From the NCBI GenBank assembly GCA_946480655.1, contig CAMLKN010000089.1, positions 1-8,731 on the forward strand: DNA of 8,731 nt, given 5' to 3'. Every line of letters begins with the position of its first letter. Positions within the stretch are counted from its first letter, which is position 1. This document shows positions 1 through 7,041 of the stretch, in pieces. Made by a program: the position numbers and the translations under genes. The notes below the pieces were generated by a model that worked only from the letters and a program-made list of their open reading frames with translations, had not been told where the DNA came from and did not search any database. This stretch comes from an uncultured Devosia sp. (GTDB lineage: Bacteria > Pseudomonadota > Alphaproteobacteria > Rhizobiales > Devosiaceae).

Positions 1-1
1 A

Positions 2-1285
2 TCAAGGCCGCAATTGCCCGTTGCCGCGCACGCGGTATTTGAAGCTGGTCAGCTGCTCCACGCCCACCGGCCCGCGCGCATGCATCTTGCCGGTGGCAAT
101 GCCGATCTCGCCGCCAAAGCCGAATTCGCCGCCATCGGCAAACTGGGTCGAGGCATTGTGCATGAGGATCGCCGAGTCGATCTCGTTGAAGAACTTTTCG
201 ACCGCTTCGGCATCCTCGGCGATGATCGCCTCGGTATGGTGGCTCGAATAGTGCTCGATATGGGCGATCGCGGCTTCGAGACTGTCGACCACCTTCACTG
301 AGATGATCGCGTCCTCATATTCGGTCTGCCAGTCCTTCTCCGTGGCTTCGAGCGCCTCGGGGATCATGGACATGACCGTGGCGTCGCCGCGGATTTCGCA
401 ACCCTTGGCCACCAGCGCCGCGATGATGGGTTTCAGATGCGTTGCCACCACGTCCTTGTGCACCAGCAGCGTCTCGGCCGCCCCGCAAATGCCGGTGCGG
501 CGCATCTTGGCGTTGAGCGTGACGCTCACCGCCTTGTCGAGATCGGCCGACCGGTCGATATAGACATGCACCAGCCCCTCGAGATGGGCAAAGACCGGCA
601 CACGCGCCTCGGACTGGACGCGCGCCACCAGCGTCTTGCCGCCGCGGGGAACGATCACGTCGATATTGCCATCGAGGCCCTTGAGCATCTCACCCACCGC
701 TTCCCGGTCAGTCGTGGGGACCAGTTGCACGCATTCGACCGGCAGGCCGGCCAGATGCAGCCCGTCGAGCAGGCAATCGACAATGGCGCGGGAGGAATGG
801 AAACTGTCCGAGCCGCCGCGCAGGATGACGGCATTGCCCGACTTGATGCAGAGGGCCCCGGCATCGGCCGTCACATTGGGCCGGCTTTCAAAGATCACGC
901 CGATGACGCCGAGCGGCGTGCGCACGCGCTCGATATGCAGGCCATTGGGCCGGTCCCATTCGGAAATCACCGTGCCGACCGGATCGGGCAGTTCGGCAAT
1001 GGTCTTTACCGCCTCGACGATCCCGTCAATGCGCGCATCGGTCAGCAGCAGCCGGTCGAGGAAGGCCTTGGAAATGCCCTTCTGCTCGGCCGCCTGCATG
1101 TCGAGCGCATTGGCGGCGAGAATCTGCTTGCGATGCGCATTGATGGCGCCGGCGGCCGTGAGCAGCGCGGTGCGCTTCTGCTCGGGCGTTGCGATCTTGA
1201 GCGCATTGGCGCCCTTGCGGGCGTTGCGGCCGATCTCGGCCATTACCGTGGCAATGTCGGTCGTGGTGGCTTCAGCCAGGCTCAT
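2..1285 (-). CDS. proA: gamma-glutamyl phosphate reductase (glutamate-5-semialdehyde dehydrogenase)
   Basis: ProA reduces gamma-glutamyl phosphate with NADPH to glutamate-5-semialdehyde, the second step of proline synthesis in the cytoplasm. The 427-residue protein is of normal family length and complete: the ATG is at 1285 and the TGA at 2-4. It is an aldehyde-dehydrogenase-superfamily protein. Visible hallmarks are [10 protein letters not shown] (133-142), the nucleotide-binding stretch [12 protein letters not shown] (154-165), the catalytic cysteine C267 in [19 protein letters not shown] (350-354) and the conserved C-terminal stretch from [11 protein letters not shown] to MHARGPVG (about 382-408). 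The start codon lies inside the end of proB (14-base overlap) and is preceded by AAGAGG at good spacing, so translation is probably coupled to proB. ProA works with ProB, which hands over its labile product. No frameshift or missing key residue was seen. Confidence 0.97.
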   Translation of the reverse strand: MSLAEATTTDIATVMAEIGRNARKGANALKIATPEQKRTALLTAAGAINAHRKQILAANALDMQAAEQKGISKAFLDRLLLTDARIDGIVEAVKTIAELPDPVGTVISEWDRPNGLHIERVRTPLGVIGVIFESRPNVTADAGALCIKSGNAVILRGGSDSFHSSRAIVDCLLDGLHLAGLPVECVQLVPTTDREAVGEMLKGLDGNIDVIVPRGGKTLVARVQSEARVPVFAHLEGLVHVYIDRSADLDKAVSVTLNAKMRRTGICGAAETLLVHKDVVATHLKPIIAALVAKGCEIRGDATVMSMIPEALEATEKDWQTEYEDAIISVKVVDSLEAAIAHIEHYSSHHTEAIIAEDAEAVEKFFNEIDSAILMHNASTQFADGGEFGFGGEIGIATGKMHARGPVGVEQLTSFKYRVRGNGQLRP

Positions 1286-2438
1286 GATCGGCCTCTTGTC
1301 TCTGCGGCTTTTCGGCGCTGCCGGTCAGCACCAGATTATCGCGATGCACCAGTTCGGCGCGGCTGTCCATGCCGAGCAGTGCGACGATGGTGTCGCTGCG
1401 CTTGCCCATGACGAGGCGCGCGTCCTCGCTGTCGAGGCCGACCAGGCCCCGGGCGATCTCGCGTCCGTCCGGATTGAGCACCGCAATGGTGTCGCCCCGC
1501 TCGAACGCGCCGGTGATGCGGGTCACGCCGATGGGCAGCAGCGAGCGGCCCTGGGTCAAGGCCCGCGCGGCACCGGCATCGACCTGCACGGTCCCGGCCA
1601 CGGCCAGGGTGCCCATGATCCAGCGCTTGCGCGATTGGGCGCGGGTGGTGGCGGGTTTGAAGAGCGTGTGCAATCCGCCCTCGGTGAGGCGGCGAAGCGG
1701 GTGGTCTTCGGTGCCCTTGGCAATGATCATGGCCGTGCCCGCCAGCGTCGCGATCTTGCCGGCCTCGACCTTGGTGGTCATGCCGCCGCGCGACAGATGA
1801 CTGGCCGCGCCGCCGGCCATGGCTTCGATGGCGGGCGTGATGGCCTCCACCACCGGGATATGGGTGGCAGAAGGATCCTTGGCGGGCGGCGCCGTATAGA
1901 GCCCGTCAATGTCCGAAAGCAGGACCAGGAGGTCCGCCTCGATCATGGTGGCGACGCGCGCCGACAGCCGGTCATTGTCGCCATAGCGGATCTCGGCCGT
2001 TGCCACAGAGTCATTCTCATTGATGATCGGGATGGCGCCGAGGCCGAGCAGCGTCTGGATCGTGGTGCGGGCATTGAGGTAGTAGCGCCGCTCCTCGGTA
2101 ATATTGGGGGTGATGAGGATTTGCCCGGTGACGATGCCGTGCTTGCCCAGGGCGTCGGCCCAGGCTTGCGACAGGGCGATCTGACCGGCGCTGGCTGCCG
2201 CCTGGCTCTGTTCGAGCGTCAGGGCCAGCGCGGAGAGGCCCAGCAGGCCACGGCCCAGCGCAATAGCGCCGGAGGAGACAATGACAATCTCGCGGCCCTC
2301 GGCCTTGAGCGTAGCAATATCCTCGGCCAGCTCCGCGAGCCATTGCGCGCGCAGCTTGCCTGATTTGTCGACCAAGAGGGCCGAGCCGATCTTGATGGTG
2401 ATGCGGCGGTAAAGGGCGAGGGGGTTCTGGGCGCTCAT
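1272..2438 (-). CDS. proB: glutamate 5-kinase
   Basis: ProB phosphorylates glutamate with ATP to gamma-glutamyl phosphate, the committed and usually proline-inhibited step of proline synthesis. The protein has 388 residues. The amino-acid-kinase domain comes first: KIGSALLV (16-23), VSSGAIA (54-60), INENDSVA (139-146), [11 protein letters not shown] (153-163), SDIDGLY (175-181) and [11 protein letters not shown] (217-227). A PUA domain follows at about 284-370, as in two-domain ProB of Proteobacteria. The frame stays open upstream to 2657, but that stretch is a translated repeat element followed by the end of obg[13 protein letters not shown] at 2438, just before the KIGSA motif, is therefore taken as the start. 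Shine-Dalgarno support for it is weak. The 3' end overlaps proA by 14 bases, and a 151-base gap holding a palindromic repeat separates it from obgE upstream. Confidence 0.96.
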   Translation of the reverse strand: MSAQNPLALYRRITIKIGSALLVDKSGKLRAQWLAELAEDIATLKAEGREIVIVSSGAIALGRGLLGLSALALTLEQSQAAASAGQIALSQAWADALGKHGIVTGQILITPNITEERRYYLNARTTIQTLLGLGAIPIINENDSVATAEIRYGDNDRLSARVATMIEADLLVLLSDIDGLYTAPPAKDPSATHIPVVEAITPAIEAMAGGAASHLSRGGMTTKVEAGKIATLAGTAMIIAKGTEDHPLRRLTEGGLHTLFKPATTRAQSRKRWIMGTLAVAGTVQVDAGAARALTQGRSLLPIGVTRITGAFERGDTIAVLNPDGREIARGLVGLDSEDARLVMGKRSDTIVALLGMDSRAELVHRDNLVLTGSAEKPQRQEADHEPG

Positions 2439-2460
2439 CTTGCGGCGAACTCGATCCACT

Positions 2461-2556
2461 CCCTCCCCCTTGCGGGGAGGGTTGGGGTGGGGGGGTAAAT
2501 GGCAGGGTGCCGAGTGCATGACCACCCCCACCCAGCCTCCCCCGTCCAGGGGGAGG
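2461..2556. repeat. composite head-to-head palindromic repeat between obgE and proB
   Basis: Two hairpins face each other. The first has arms CCCTCCCC (2461-2468) and GGGGAGGG (2474-2481) around a 5-base loop. The second has arms CCTCCCCC (2536-2543) and GGGGGAGG (2549-2556), also around 5 bases. The stretches inside them, TTGGGGTGGGGG (from 2482) and ACCACCCCCACCCAG (2521-2535), are also roughly complementary. The whole can thus fold as one large imperfect cruciform with two hairpin tips. No T-tract follows on the minus strand, so it is not a standard terminator. Its composition and form match the small dispersed intergenic palindromes common in alphaproteobacterial genomes. Copy number cannot be judged from this window. 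Confidence 0.8.
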
Positions 2557-2589
2557 AGTGGCACCCAGTTTGCGAAAGCATCGAGGCTT

Positions 2590-3633
2590 TCAAGGCGTCC
2601 ATTTGCCTTCGACCTTCTTGCGTTCGGCCTCGGCCTTTTCGGCCTTTTCGGCGTCAAGCACGTTGAGCACGTCGTAGAGCACCTGCTCGACGCCGGCGCC
2701 GGTGGCGCCCGAGACCTGGCGCACTTCGGCCTTGGACACCTTCTTCAGCGCCTTGACCTTGGCCTTGATTTCCTCGGGGGTCAGGGCATCGACCTTGTTG
2801 AGCACGACGATTTCCGGCTTGTCGGCCAGCACGTCGGCATAGGCGGCCAGCTCATAGCGCACCGCCTCATAGACATGGGCGACATCTTCGTTGGTGCCGT
2901 CGATGAGGTGGATGAGCACCTGGCAGCGCTCGATATGCCCCAGGAACCGGTCGCCGATACCAATGCCTTCGCTCGCCCCTTCGATGAGACCGGGAATATC
3001 GGCCAAGACGAATTCGCGTTCGCCGATGCGCACCACACCCAGGTTCGGGTGGAGCGTGGTGAAGGGATAGTCTGCAATCTTGGGCTTGGCGGCCGAAACG
3101 GCGGCAAGGAAGGTCGATTTGCCGGCATTGGGCTGGCCGACGAGGCCGGCATCGGCGATGAGCTTCAAGCGTAGCCAGATGCCTTTTTCCGTGCCTTCCT
3201 GGCCCGGATTGGCCCGGCGCGGCGCCTGGTTGGAGCTGGTCTTGAAATAGGCATTGCCGAAGCCGCCATTGCCACCCTTCAAGAGCACCACGCGCTGGCC
3301 CACTTCGGTGAAGTCGGCGATGAGGGTCTCCTGGTCTTCCTCGAAGATCTGGGTGCCCACCGGCACGCGCAGCACGACATCCTCGCCATCAGCGCCGGTG
3401 CGGTTCTTGCCCATGCCATGCACGCCCGTACCGGCGCGGAAATGCTGGGTATAGCGGAAGTCGATCAGCGTATTGAGCCCGTCGGCGCACTCGGCGATGA
3501 CGTCGCCGCCGCGCCCGCCATTGCCGCCGTCAGGACCACCGAATTCGACGAATTTTTCGCGCAGGAAGCTGACGGCGCCGGCGCCGCCGGATCCGGACTT
3601 GATATAGACCTTGGCCTGGTCGAGGAATTTCAT
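2590..3633 (-). CDS. obgE: Obg-family GTPase ObgE/CgtA
   Basis: ObgE is an essential GTPase that binds the 50S subunit, acts in late large-subunit assembly and is linked to (p)ppGpp control. The 347-residue protein shows the glycine-rich Obg fold at 1-158 ([33 protein letters not shown]). The G domain follows: G1 GQPNAGKST (166-174), switch I FTTL (191-194), G3 DIPG (212-215), G4 NKVD (279-282) and G5 SGATGAG (308-314). The charged C-terminal tail is short and ends in KWTP. The frame is open far upstream of 3633, but [14 protein letters not shown] is the family's conserved N-terminus, and GGAAGG-like spacing (GGAAGG ten bases before the ATG) supports it. Its ATG overlaps the stop of the preceding GNAT gene as ATGA, indicating translational coupling. 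Linkage to rplU-rpmA is the usual arrangement. Confidence 0.97.
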   Translation of the reverse strand: MKFLDQAKVYIKSGSGGAGAVSFLREKFVEFGGPDGGNGGRGGDVIAECADGLNTLIDFRYTQHFRAGTGVHGMGKNRTGADGEDVVLRVPVGTQIFEEDQETLIADFTEVGQRVVLLKGGNGGFGNAYFKTSSNQAPRRANPGQEGTEKGIWLRLKLIADAGLVGQPNAGKSTFLAAVSAAKPKIADYPFTTLHPNLGVVRIGEREFVLADIPGLIEGASEGIGIGDRFLGHIERCQVLIHLIDGTNEDVAHVYEAVRYELAAYADVLADKPEIVVLNKVDALTPEEIKAKVKALKKVSKAEVRQVSGATGAGVEQVLYDVLNVLDAEKAEKAEAERKKVEGKWTP

Positions 3634-4166
3634 GCGTTTCGTGCCTTCCAGACGCTGCGCGTCAGTATGGTGTCGATATGCTCCAGCTCGGCGCTGCGCG
3701 CAAGGCAGAGCAGGGTCGATCGCCCTGTCTCGGTAAATCCCAGCCGGTGCTGGATGGCCAGCGAGGCATGGTTGAAGTAGAAAACGCCCGAATAGATGGC
3801 CGGCGCGTCGGTCGCGCCAAAATACCAGTCTATGACGGTCGCCGCGGCCTCGCTCATGATGCCGCGTCCCCAATGGGGCTTGCCCAGCCAATAGCCGATC
3901 ACGGCATTGCCGCCCATGGGCTGGTAGCCGATATGGCCAACATAGCCCACACCTGCAAGCTCGATGGCGAAATTGACCGCATTGGGTGCGAAATCGGCCC
4001 GTTGCGTGCGCAGCCAGGCCCGTGCATCGGAGAGATGATAGGGAAAGGGCACGCGCGCCAAATTGCCGGCCACGTCGAGGTCGTTGAGAAAGAGCGCGAT
4101 GGGCTCGGCATCGCCCTCTTGGGGCGGCCGCAGGATCAGCCGGTCGGTGACAAGGGTCGGGGTCAT
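3630..4166 (-). CDS. GNAT N-acetyltransferase, RimJ/RimL-like (fourth of four)
   Basis: Predicted acetyl-CoA-dependent N-acetyltransferase of 178 residues; the substrate is unknown. It begins with [11 protein letters not shown] (5-15), the usual strand-1 signature of RimJ-like GNATs. It has [13 protein letters not shown] (40-52), the strand-4/motif A region [18 protein letters not shown] (91-108) for acetyl-CoA binding, and motif [18 protein letters not shown] (133-149). It resembles the second GNAT (4872-5399) more than its direct neighbour: both share KPHWGRG, VIDW.F, a LGF.ETGR motif and an LTR..W C-terminus. The start at 4166 is chosen by homology to that paralogue. An in-frame ATG at 4181 is the alternative, and neither has a good ribosome-binding site. 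The frame stays open to 4289, but that extension is repeat sequence. The stop overlaps the obgE start by 4 bases. Confidence 0.9.
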   Translation of the reverse strand: MTPTLVTDRLILRPPQEGDAEPIALFLNDLDVAGNLARVPFPYHLSDARAWLRTQRADFAPNAVNFAIELAGVGYVGHIGYQPMGGNAVIGYWLGKPHWGRGIMSEAAATVIDWYFGATDAPAIYSGVFYFNHASLAIQHRLGFTETGRSTLLCLARSAELEHIDTILTRSVWKARNA

Positions 4167-4201
4167 GCATTTGCACCGCATTGCAGGCGCCCACAGCCTC
4201 C

Positions 4202-4340
4202 CCCTCTCCCCCTGAGGGAGAGGGTGGATCGCGCGCAGCGCGAGACGGGTGAGGGGTTTTCTCCGCGTGCACCAGGCTCGCCAGAGCATCCTCCACCCCT
4301 CATCCGCCCTTCGGGCACCTTCTCCCTCAAGGGGAGAAGG
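4202..4340. repeat. composite palindromic repeat between two GNAT genes
   Basis: This repeat fills the 193-base gap between the third and fourth GNAT genes. The left half has a 9-bp hairpin CCCTCTCCC (4202-4210) with GGGAGAGGG (4216-4224), then a 6-bp hairpin TCGCGC (4229-4234) with GCGCGA (4238-4243), then CGGGTGAGGGG (4245-4255). The right half begins with CCCCTCATCCG (4296-4306), which pairs with that last stretch at 10 of 11 positions. A small GCCC/GGGC hairpin (4306-4316) follows, then a 9-bp hairpin CCTTCTCCC (4318-4326) with GGGAGAAGG (4332-4340). The halves are thus two related, diverged units in inverted orientation. No T-tract follows on either strand. It differs in sequence from the repeat at 2461-2556 but has the same architecture. 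Confidence 0.8.
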
Positions 4341-4359
4341 GAGACTGGTGCCACCTCAG

Positions 4360-4881
4360 TCATCCCCGCCACTCCATCACCCAAAGCGGCTTGCCGCGGT
4401 GGCGCTCGACCACGCTGGTGGTTTGTTCGATGACGGAGAAGCCGGTCTTTTCCAGCACCCGGATCGAGCCGGCATTGTGCGCCAGCACGCGGGCCCGGAT
4501 CGGGGTGAGGCCGATTGCGGCGGCGGCGCCCAGCAGGCCCTTGATCGCCTCGGGCGCGTAGCCTTTGCCCCAAAAACTCTCCCCCAGCCAGTAGCCCAGT
4601 TCGGTTGGCCGGTCGTCATGGAAGTAGAGCCCGATCACCCCCATCAGCCGGTCGCTGCTTTTGTCGGCAATGACAAAGGGGTGGTGGATGGCGCGCTGTT
4701 CCTTTTCGAGAAAGGCGCGGCCATGGTCGGGTTCATAGGGAAAGGGCAGGGTCGCCGTCGGCTCCAGCACGTTCCAGTTATTGGCCTGGGTCACCAGGTC
4801 GTCGAGGTCCGACACATGCGGCTTGCGCAGCACCAGTCGCTCGGTGTCGATCGTTTCGGGCAGGGCGTCCCTCAGGCGCAT
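4360..4881 (-). CDS. GNAT N-acetyltransferase, RimJ/RimL-like (third of four)
   Basis: Predicted acetyltransferase of 173 residues; the acceptor is not known. RimJ-like features are TIDTERLVLRKP (10-21), LPFPYEPDHGRAFL (45-58), MGVIGLYF (80-87), ELGYWLGESFWGKGYAPEA (94-112; motif A, acetyl-CoA binding) and NAGSIRVLEKTGF (136-148; motif B). It is closest to the first GNAT of the cluster (5396-5938). Both share LP.TI near the N-terminus, ANN.NV, LPFPY, GVIGL.F and ELGYWLGE..WG.GYA.EA. The ATG at 4881 has a strong ribosome-binding site (AGAGGA, about 7 bases away) within the end of the preceding gene, which it overlaps by 10 bases. After its stop comes the 193-base gap with a palindromic repeat. 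Confidence 0.92.
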   Translation of the reverse strand: MRLRDALPETIDTERLVLRKPHVSDLDDLVTQANNWNVLEPTATLPFPYEPDHGRAFLEKEQRAIHHPFVIADKSSDRLMGVIGLYFHDDRPTELGYWLGESFWGKGYAPEAIKGLLGAAAAIGLTPIRARVLAHNAGSIRVLEKTGFSVIEQTTSVVERHRGKPLWVMEWRG

Positions 4882-5399
4882 CGCTTTTCCTCTCTTGCCA
4901 GCCAGCTGGCCCGCGTCAGTGCGGTTAGAACATGAGGCACATTGTGCTGCAAAGCATGGGAAAAGCGCATGTCGCGGCCGGTTTCGACAAAACCCAGCTT
5001 GGCCTTGAGGCGCAGCGAGACGTGGTTGTCATGCTGGGCGCAGGAGGCAATGGCCTCGGACGTCGAATTGGCAAAGTGCCAGTCGATCACGGCCTGTGCC
5101 GCTTCGGTGCCATAGCCCCGGCCCCAATGGGGCTTGGCGATCCAGAAGCCCAGTTCGGGCCCGATGGTCACGCAGCCGATCAGGCCGCGGCCCGGCAGGT
5201 CGACGATGAACAGGGCCCTCTCCGCGCCCGGCCTGGGGGCGCTGCGCAGCCAGTCGCTGGCCATGGCCAGGGTGAACGGGAAGGGCAGGGGCGTCAGCCA
5301 GCGGGCGACGGCGAAATCGCTGACCCCCAGAGCAAAGCAGGGGGCGTCGTCGGGCCGGGCCGGCCGCAGCACGAGGCGGGATGAATGGAGCTCGGTCAT
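4872..5399 (-). CDS. GNAT N-acetyltransferase, RimJ/RimL-like (second of four)
   Basis: Predicted acetyltransferase of 175 residues; the substrate is unknown. It shows SSRLVLRPARPDDA (6-19), LPFPFTLAMASDWL (38-51), ELGFWIAKPHWGRGYGTEAA (82-101; acetyl-CoA-binding motif A) and HVSLRLKAKLGFVETGR (126-142; motif B). The nearest relative in the window is the fourth GNAT (3630-4166), not either flanking one. The start at 5399 overlaps the stop of the first GNAT as ATGA. A GGAG sits 11-12 bases upstream and a second GGAGAG directly before the ATG, so coupled re-initiation is likely. The 3' end overlaps the third GNAT by 10 bases. It could modify a protein N-terminus (RimJ/RimL-like) or a small molecule; the sequence does not decide. 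Confidence 0.91.
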   Translation of the reverse strand: MTELHSSRLVLRPARPDDAPCFALGVSDFAVARWLTPLPFPFTLAMASDWLRSAPRPGAERALFIVDLPGRGLIGCVTIGPELGFWIAKPHWGRGYGTEAAQAVIDWHFANSTSEAIASCAQHDNHVSLRLKAKLGFVETGRDMRFSHALQHNVPHVLTALTRASWLAREEKRCA

Positions 5400-5938
5400 C
5401 TCTCCGAAAACTCCAGATACATCATCACCATTTCGCGGCCAGCCAGGTTGTGGCTGCGTTCGATGGCAGTGCCGGTTTCCACGAAACCGGCCTTTCTGAG
5501 CACGCCGAGCGATCCGGCATTATTGACCAGAGCGCGTGACCTCAGGGCATGCGCCCCTGCCGCCCGGGCCGCGGCGACCAGCGCGATTGCCGCTTCACTG
5601 GCATAGCCGAAACCCCAATAGGGTTCGCCCAGCCAATAGCCCAGTTCGGGCACCTGGCCGTCGGCGAAATGCAGGCCGATCACGCCCACCAGCTCGTCGT
5701 CGCGCAGGATGGCGAAACACGCTTCGGCCCTGCTGGGCACGATTTGGTTGATGAAGTGTTCCGCGTCGCTCAACCCATAGGGAAAAGGCAGGCGCGCCAT
5801 CCATTTGTGGACGTTCTCGTTATTGGCGAGGGCGGCGATGGCGGGAGCATGGGCCAGGGTCGGGGTGACCAGAACCAGACGCTGGGCGCGAATGGTGGCG
5901 GGCAGGCGGTCCTTCAGGGTGGTCGCGACGACGGTCAT
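5396..5938 (-). CDS. GNAT N-acetyltransferase, RimJ/RimL-like (first of four)
   Basis: Predicted acetyltransferase of 180 residues, first gene after rpmA. It shows TIRAQRLVLVTP (15-26), LPFPYGLSDAEHFI (50-63), VGVIGLHF (84-91), ELGYWLGEPYWGFGYASEA (98-116; motif A) and NAGSLGVLRKAGFVETG (140-156; motif B). The start at 5938 (MTVVATTLKD) has GGAG at 7-base spacing and matches the third GNAT from its LP.TI motif on. An in-frame ATG at 5992 lies before the terminator hairpin and would translate it, so it is rejected. The start codon lies only 18 bases past a strong intrinsic terminator of the rplU-rpmA transcript. Expression must therefore rely on read-through or on a promoter that I could not identify. 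The 3' end overlaps the second GNAT by 4 bases. A GNAT at this position beside rplU-rpmA-obgE is common in alphaproteobacteria; the role is unproven. Confidence 0.92.
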   Translation of the reverse strand: MTVVATTLKDRLPATIRAQRLVLVTPTLAHAPAIAALANNENVHKWMARLPFPYGLSDAEHFINQIVPSRAEACFAILRDDELVGVIGLHFADGQVPELGYWLGEPYWGFGYASEAAIALVAAARAAGAHALRSRALVNNAGSLGVLRKAGFVETGTAIERSHNLAGREMVMMYLEFSER

Positions 5939-5956
5939 GGCAATGCTCCAGAAACG

Positions 5957-5988
5957 AAAAAGGGGAACCGGCGGACCGGTTCCCCTTT
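5957..5988 (-). terminator. strong intrinsic terminator after rpmA
   Basis: A perfect 13-bp inverted repeat: on the minus strand AAAGGGGAACCGG, a 4-base loop TCCG, then CCGGTTCCCCTTT, running into a T-tract of five (5961-5957). The stem is very G/C-rich and the T-run is on the minus strand. It lies 70 bases beyond the rpmA stop and 18 bases before the first GNAT start codon. It should end much of the rplU-rpmA transcript and lower the supply to the downstream GNAT-obgE-proBA genes. Confidence 0.88.
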
Positions 5989-6058
5989 GCATTTGCTGTT
6001 TCTTGCCAAACGCTACGCCGGGGAACTGGTCTCCGGCGGGTTTGTCAGGCCTGCCGGG

Positions 6059-6325
6059 TTATTCGGCGGCCTCTGCCGGGATGACAGACACGTGTACTTT
6101 CGAGTTCGCGCGGGTGCGGAACGACACGGTGCCATCGACCAGAGCAAAAATCGTGTGATCCTTGCCCAGGCCGACGCCGGTGCCGACAGCCCAGCGGGTG
6201 CCGCGCTGACGCACGATGATGTTGCCGGCGATGACGGCTTCGCCGCCGAACTTCTTGACGCCGAGACGACGGCCAGCGGTATCACGACCGTTGCGGGACG
6301 AGCCGCCTGCTTTCTTGTGTGCCAT
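6059..6325 (-). CDS. rpmA: 50S ribosomal protein bL27
   Basis: bL27 sits at the large-subunit interface, and its N-terminal arm reaches towards the peptidyl-transferase centre. The protein has 88 residues, normal length. It begins with [15 protein letters not shown] and continues with [21 protein letters not shown] and [13 protein letters not shown], all typical of the family. There is no Firmicutes-type cleaved leader before AHKKAGG. The ATG at 6325 is 11 bases after the rplU stop. Its ribosome-binding site AAGGAG overlaps the rplU TAA (TAAGGAG), so the two genes share one transcript. The gene ends in TAA at 6059-6061, and a strong terminator lies 70 bases beyond. Confidence 0.98.
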   Translation of the reverse strand: MAHKKAGGSSRNGRDTAGRRLGVKKFGGEAVIAGNIIVRQRGTRWAVGTGVGLGKDHTIFALVDGTVSFRTRANSKVHVSVIPAEAAE

Positions 6326-6336
6326 GGTCTAGCTCC

Positions 6337-6876
6337 TTATTCCTTGTCGGCCTTGTCGGCCTTCTTGGCCGGGGCCTTCTTCGCCGGCTTTTCAGCGGCG
6401 GTGTCTTCGGTCTTGGCAGCGGCCTTCTTCGGCGCAGCCTTCTTGGCCGGGGCTTCGGCGGCAGCTTCAGCCTTGGGGGCCGCGGCCTTCTTCGGAGCGG
6501 CAGCCTTTTCGGCGACGGCTTCGGTCTTTTCGGCCTTGGCAGCAGCCTTGATCGTCGGCTTGGCGCCGCCGGTCAGGATCTCGGTGATGCGCACCGTGGT
6601 CAGCAGCTGGCGGTGACCGTTGCGGCGACGCGAATTGTGGCGGCGGCGCTTCTTGAAGATGATGACGGTCTTCTGCTTCTTGGTCTCGACCAGTTCTGCA
6701 GCGACCAGGGCGCCTTCCACCAGCGGAGCGCCGATGGTGTCGCCAACCATGAGGACCTGGTCGAAGGTGACGATGTCACCGGCCTCGGCCTCGAGCTTTT
6801 CGATCTTGATGACGTCGTTGGCAGCAACCTTGTACTGCTTCCCGCCCGTCTTGATAACGGCGAAAGTCATATTCAT
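6337..6876 (-). CDS. rplU: 50S ribosomal protein bL21 with long Ala/Lys-rich C-terminal tail
   Basis: bL21 binds 23S rRNA in the large subunit. The core at residues 3-103 is canonical: [29 protein letters not shown], and the basic stretch [18 protein letters not shown] followed by TTVRITEI. Residues 104-179 form a low-complexity tail of Ala, Lys, Pro and Glu ([13 protein letters not shown] and similar), making the protein about 75 residues longer than the roughly 103-residue E. coli form. Such tails recur in alphaproteobacterial bL21 and are probably disordered. The start is taken at 6876 (MNMTF); the ATG at 6870 (MTFAVIK) is an equally possible site, and neither has a strong Shine-Dalgarno sequence. 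It is first in the rplU-rpmA transcript, after a structured leader. Confidence 0.97.
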   Translation of the reverse strand: MNMTFAVIKTGGKQYKVAANDVIKIEKLEAEAGDIVTFDQVLMVGDTIGAPLVEGALVAAELVETKKQKTVIIFKKRRRHNSRRRNGHRQLLTTVRITEILTGGAKPTIKAAAKAEKTEAVAEKAAAPKKAAAPKAEAAAEAPAKKAAPKKAAAKTEDTAAEKPAKKAPAKKADKADKE

Positions 6877-7018
6877 GCCGATTGGGTTTTCCCCACCGGT
6901 CCCTATCTGTCGCGCTCTGCGGCGCCGCGGATTTCGTGCCAGTTCCGCGGGCTTTTCGAATGATGAGGGCTGAAGGATTTCAGCCGGCAGCCTCGAGCAG
7001 CGTTTTCAAACAAAACCA

Positions 7019-7041
7019 GCGCACCGGACGAACCGGTGCGC
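7019..7041 (-). terminator. hairpin with T-rich tail upstream of rplU (terminator or leader hairpin)
   Basis: A perfect 9-bp stem, GCGCACCGG (7019-7027) with CCGGTGCGC (7033-7041), around a 5-base loop. On the minus strand it is followed by TGGTTTTGTTTG. It could end transcripts of the hydrolase gene, whose stop lies 102 bases before it. However, the best rplU promoter candidate (7053-7081) lies immediately before this hairpin, so it may instead be the 5' hairpin of the rplU leader. The T-tract is interrupted, so efficiency is uncertain. Confidence 0.55.

Noticed and set aside
437..2363. Long plus-strand open frames (437-1411 and 636-2363) opposite proA and proB
   Set aside because: They are antisense to two certain genes and show Arg/Gly/Ala-rich, motif-free translations typical of high-G+C shadow frames.
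2439..2657. N-terminal extension of proB
   Set aside because: It translates the palindromic repeat and the end of obgE in another frame; glutamate kinase homology begins just before KIGSALLV.
3634..4296. N-terminal extension of obgE in the open frame
   Set aside because: It is out-of-frame sequence of the fourth GNAT gene plus repeat DNA; the conserved Obg N-terminus [14 protein letters not shown] begins at 3633.
5989..6058. Promoter between rpmA and the terminator for the GNAT-obgE-proBA genes
   Set aside because: CTGACA and TTGGCA resemble -35 boxes, but neither has an acceptable -10 at 16-18 bases, and the TGGCA stretch lacks the TTGC of a sigma-54 site.
6319..6963. Plus-strand open frame, Gly/Leu/Phe-rich, looking like a membrane protein
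   Set aside because: It is the antisense reading of the Ala/Lys-rich bL21 tail, and the apparent hydrophobicity is a codon artefact.
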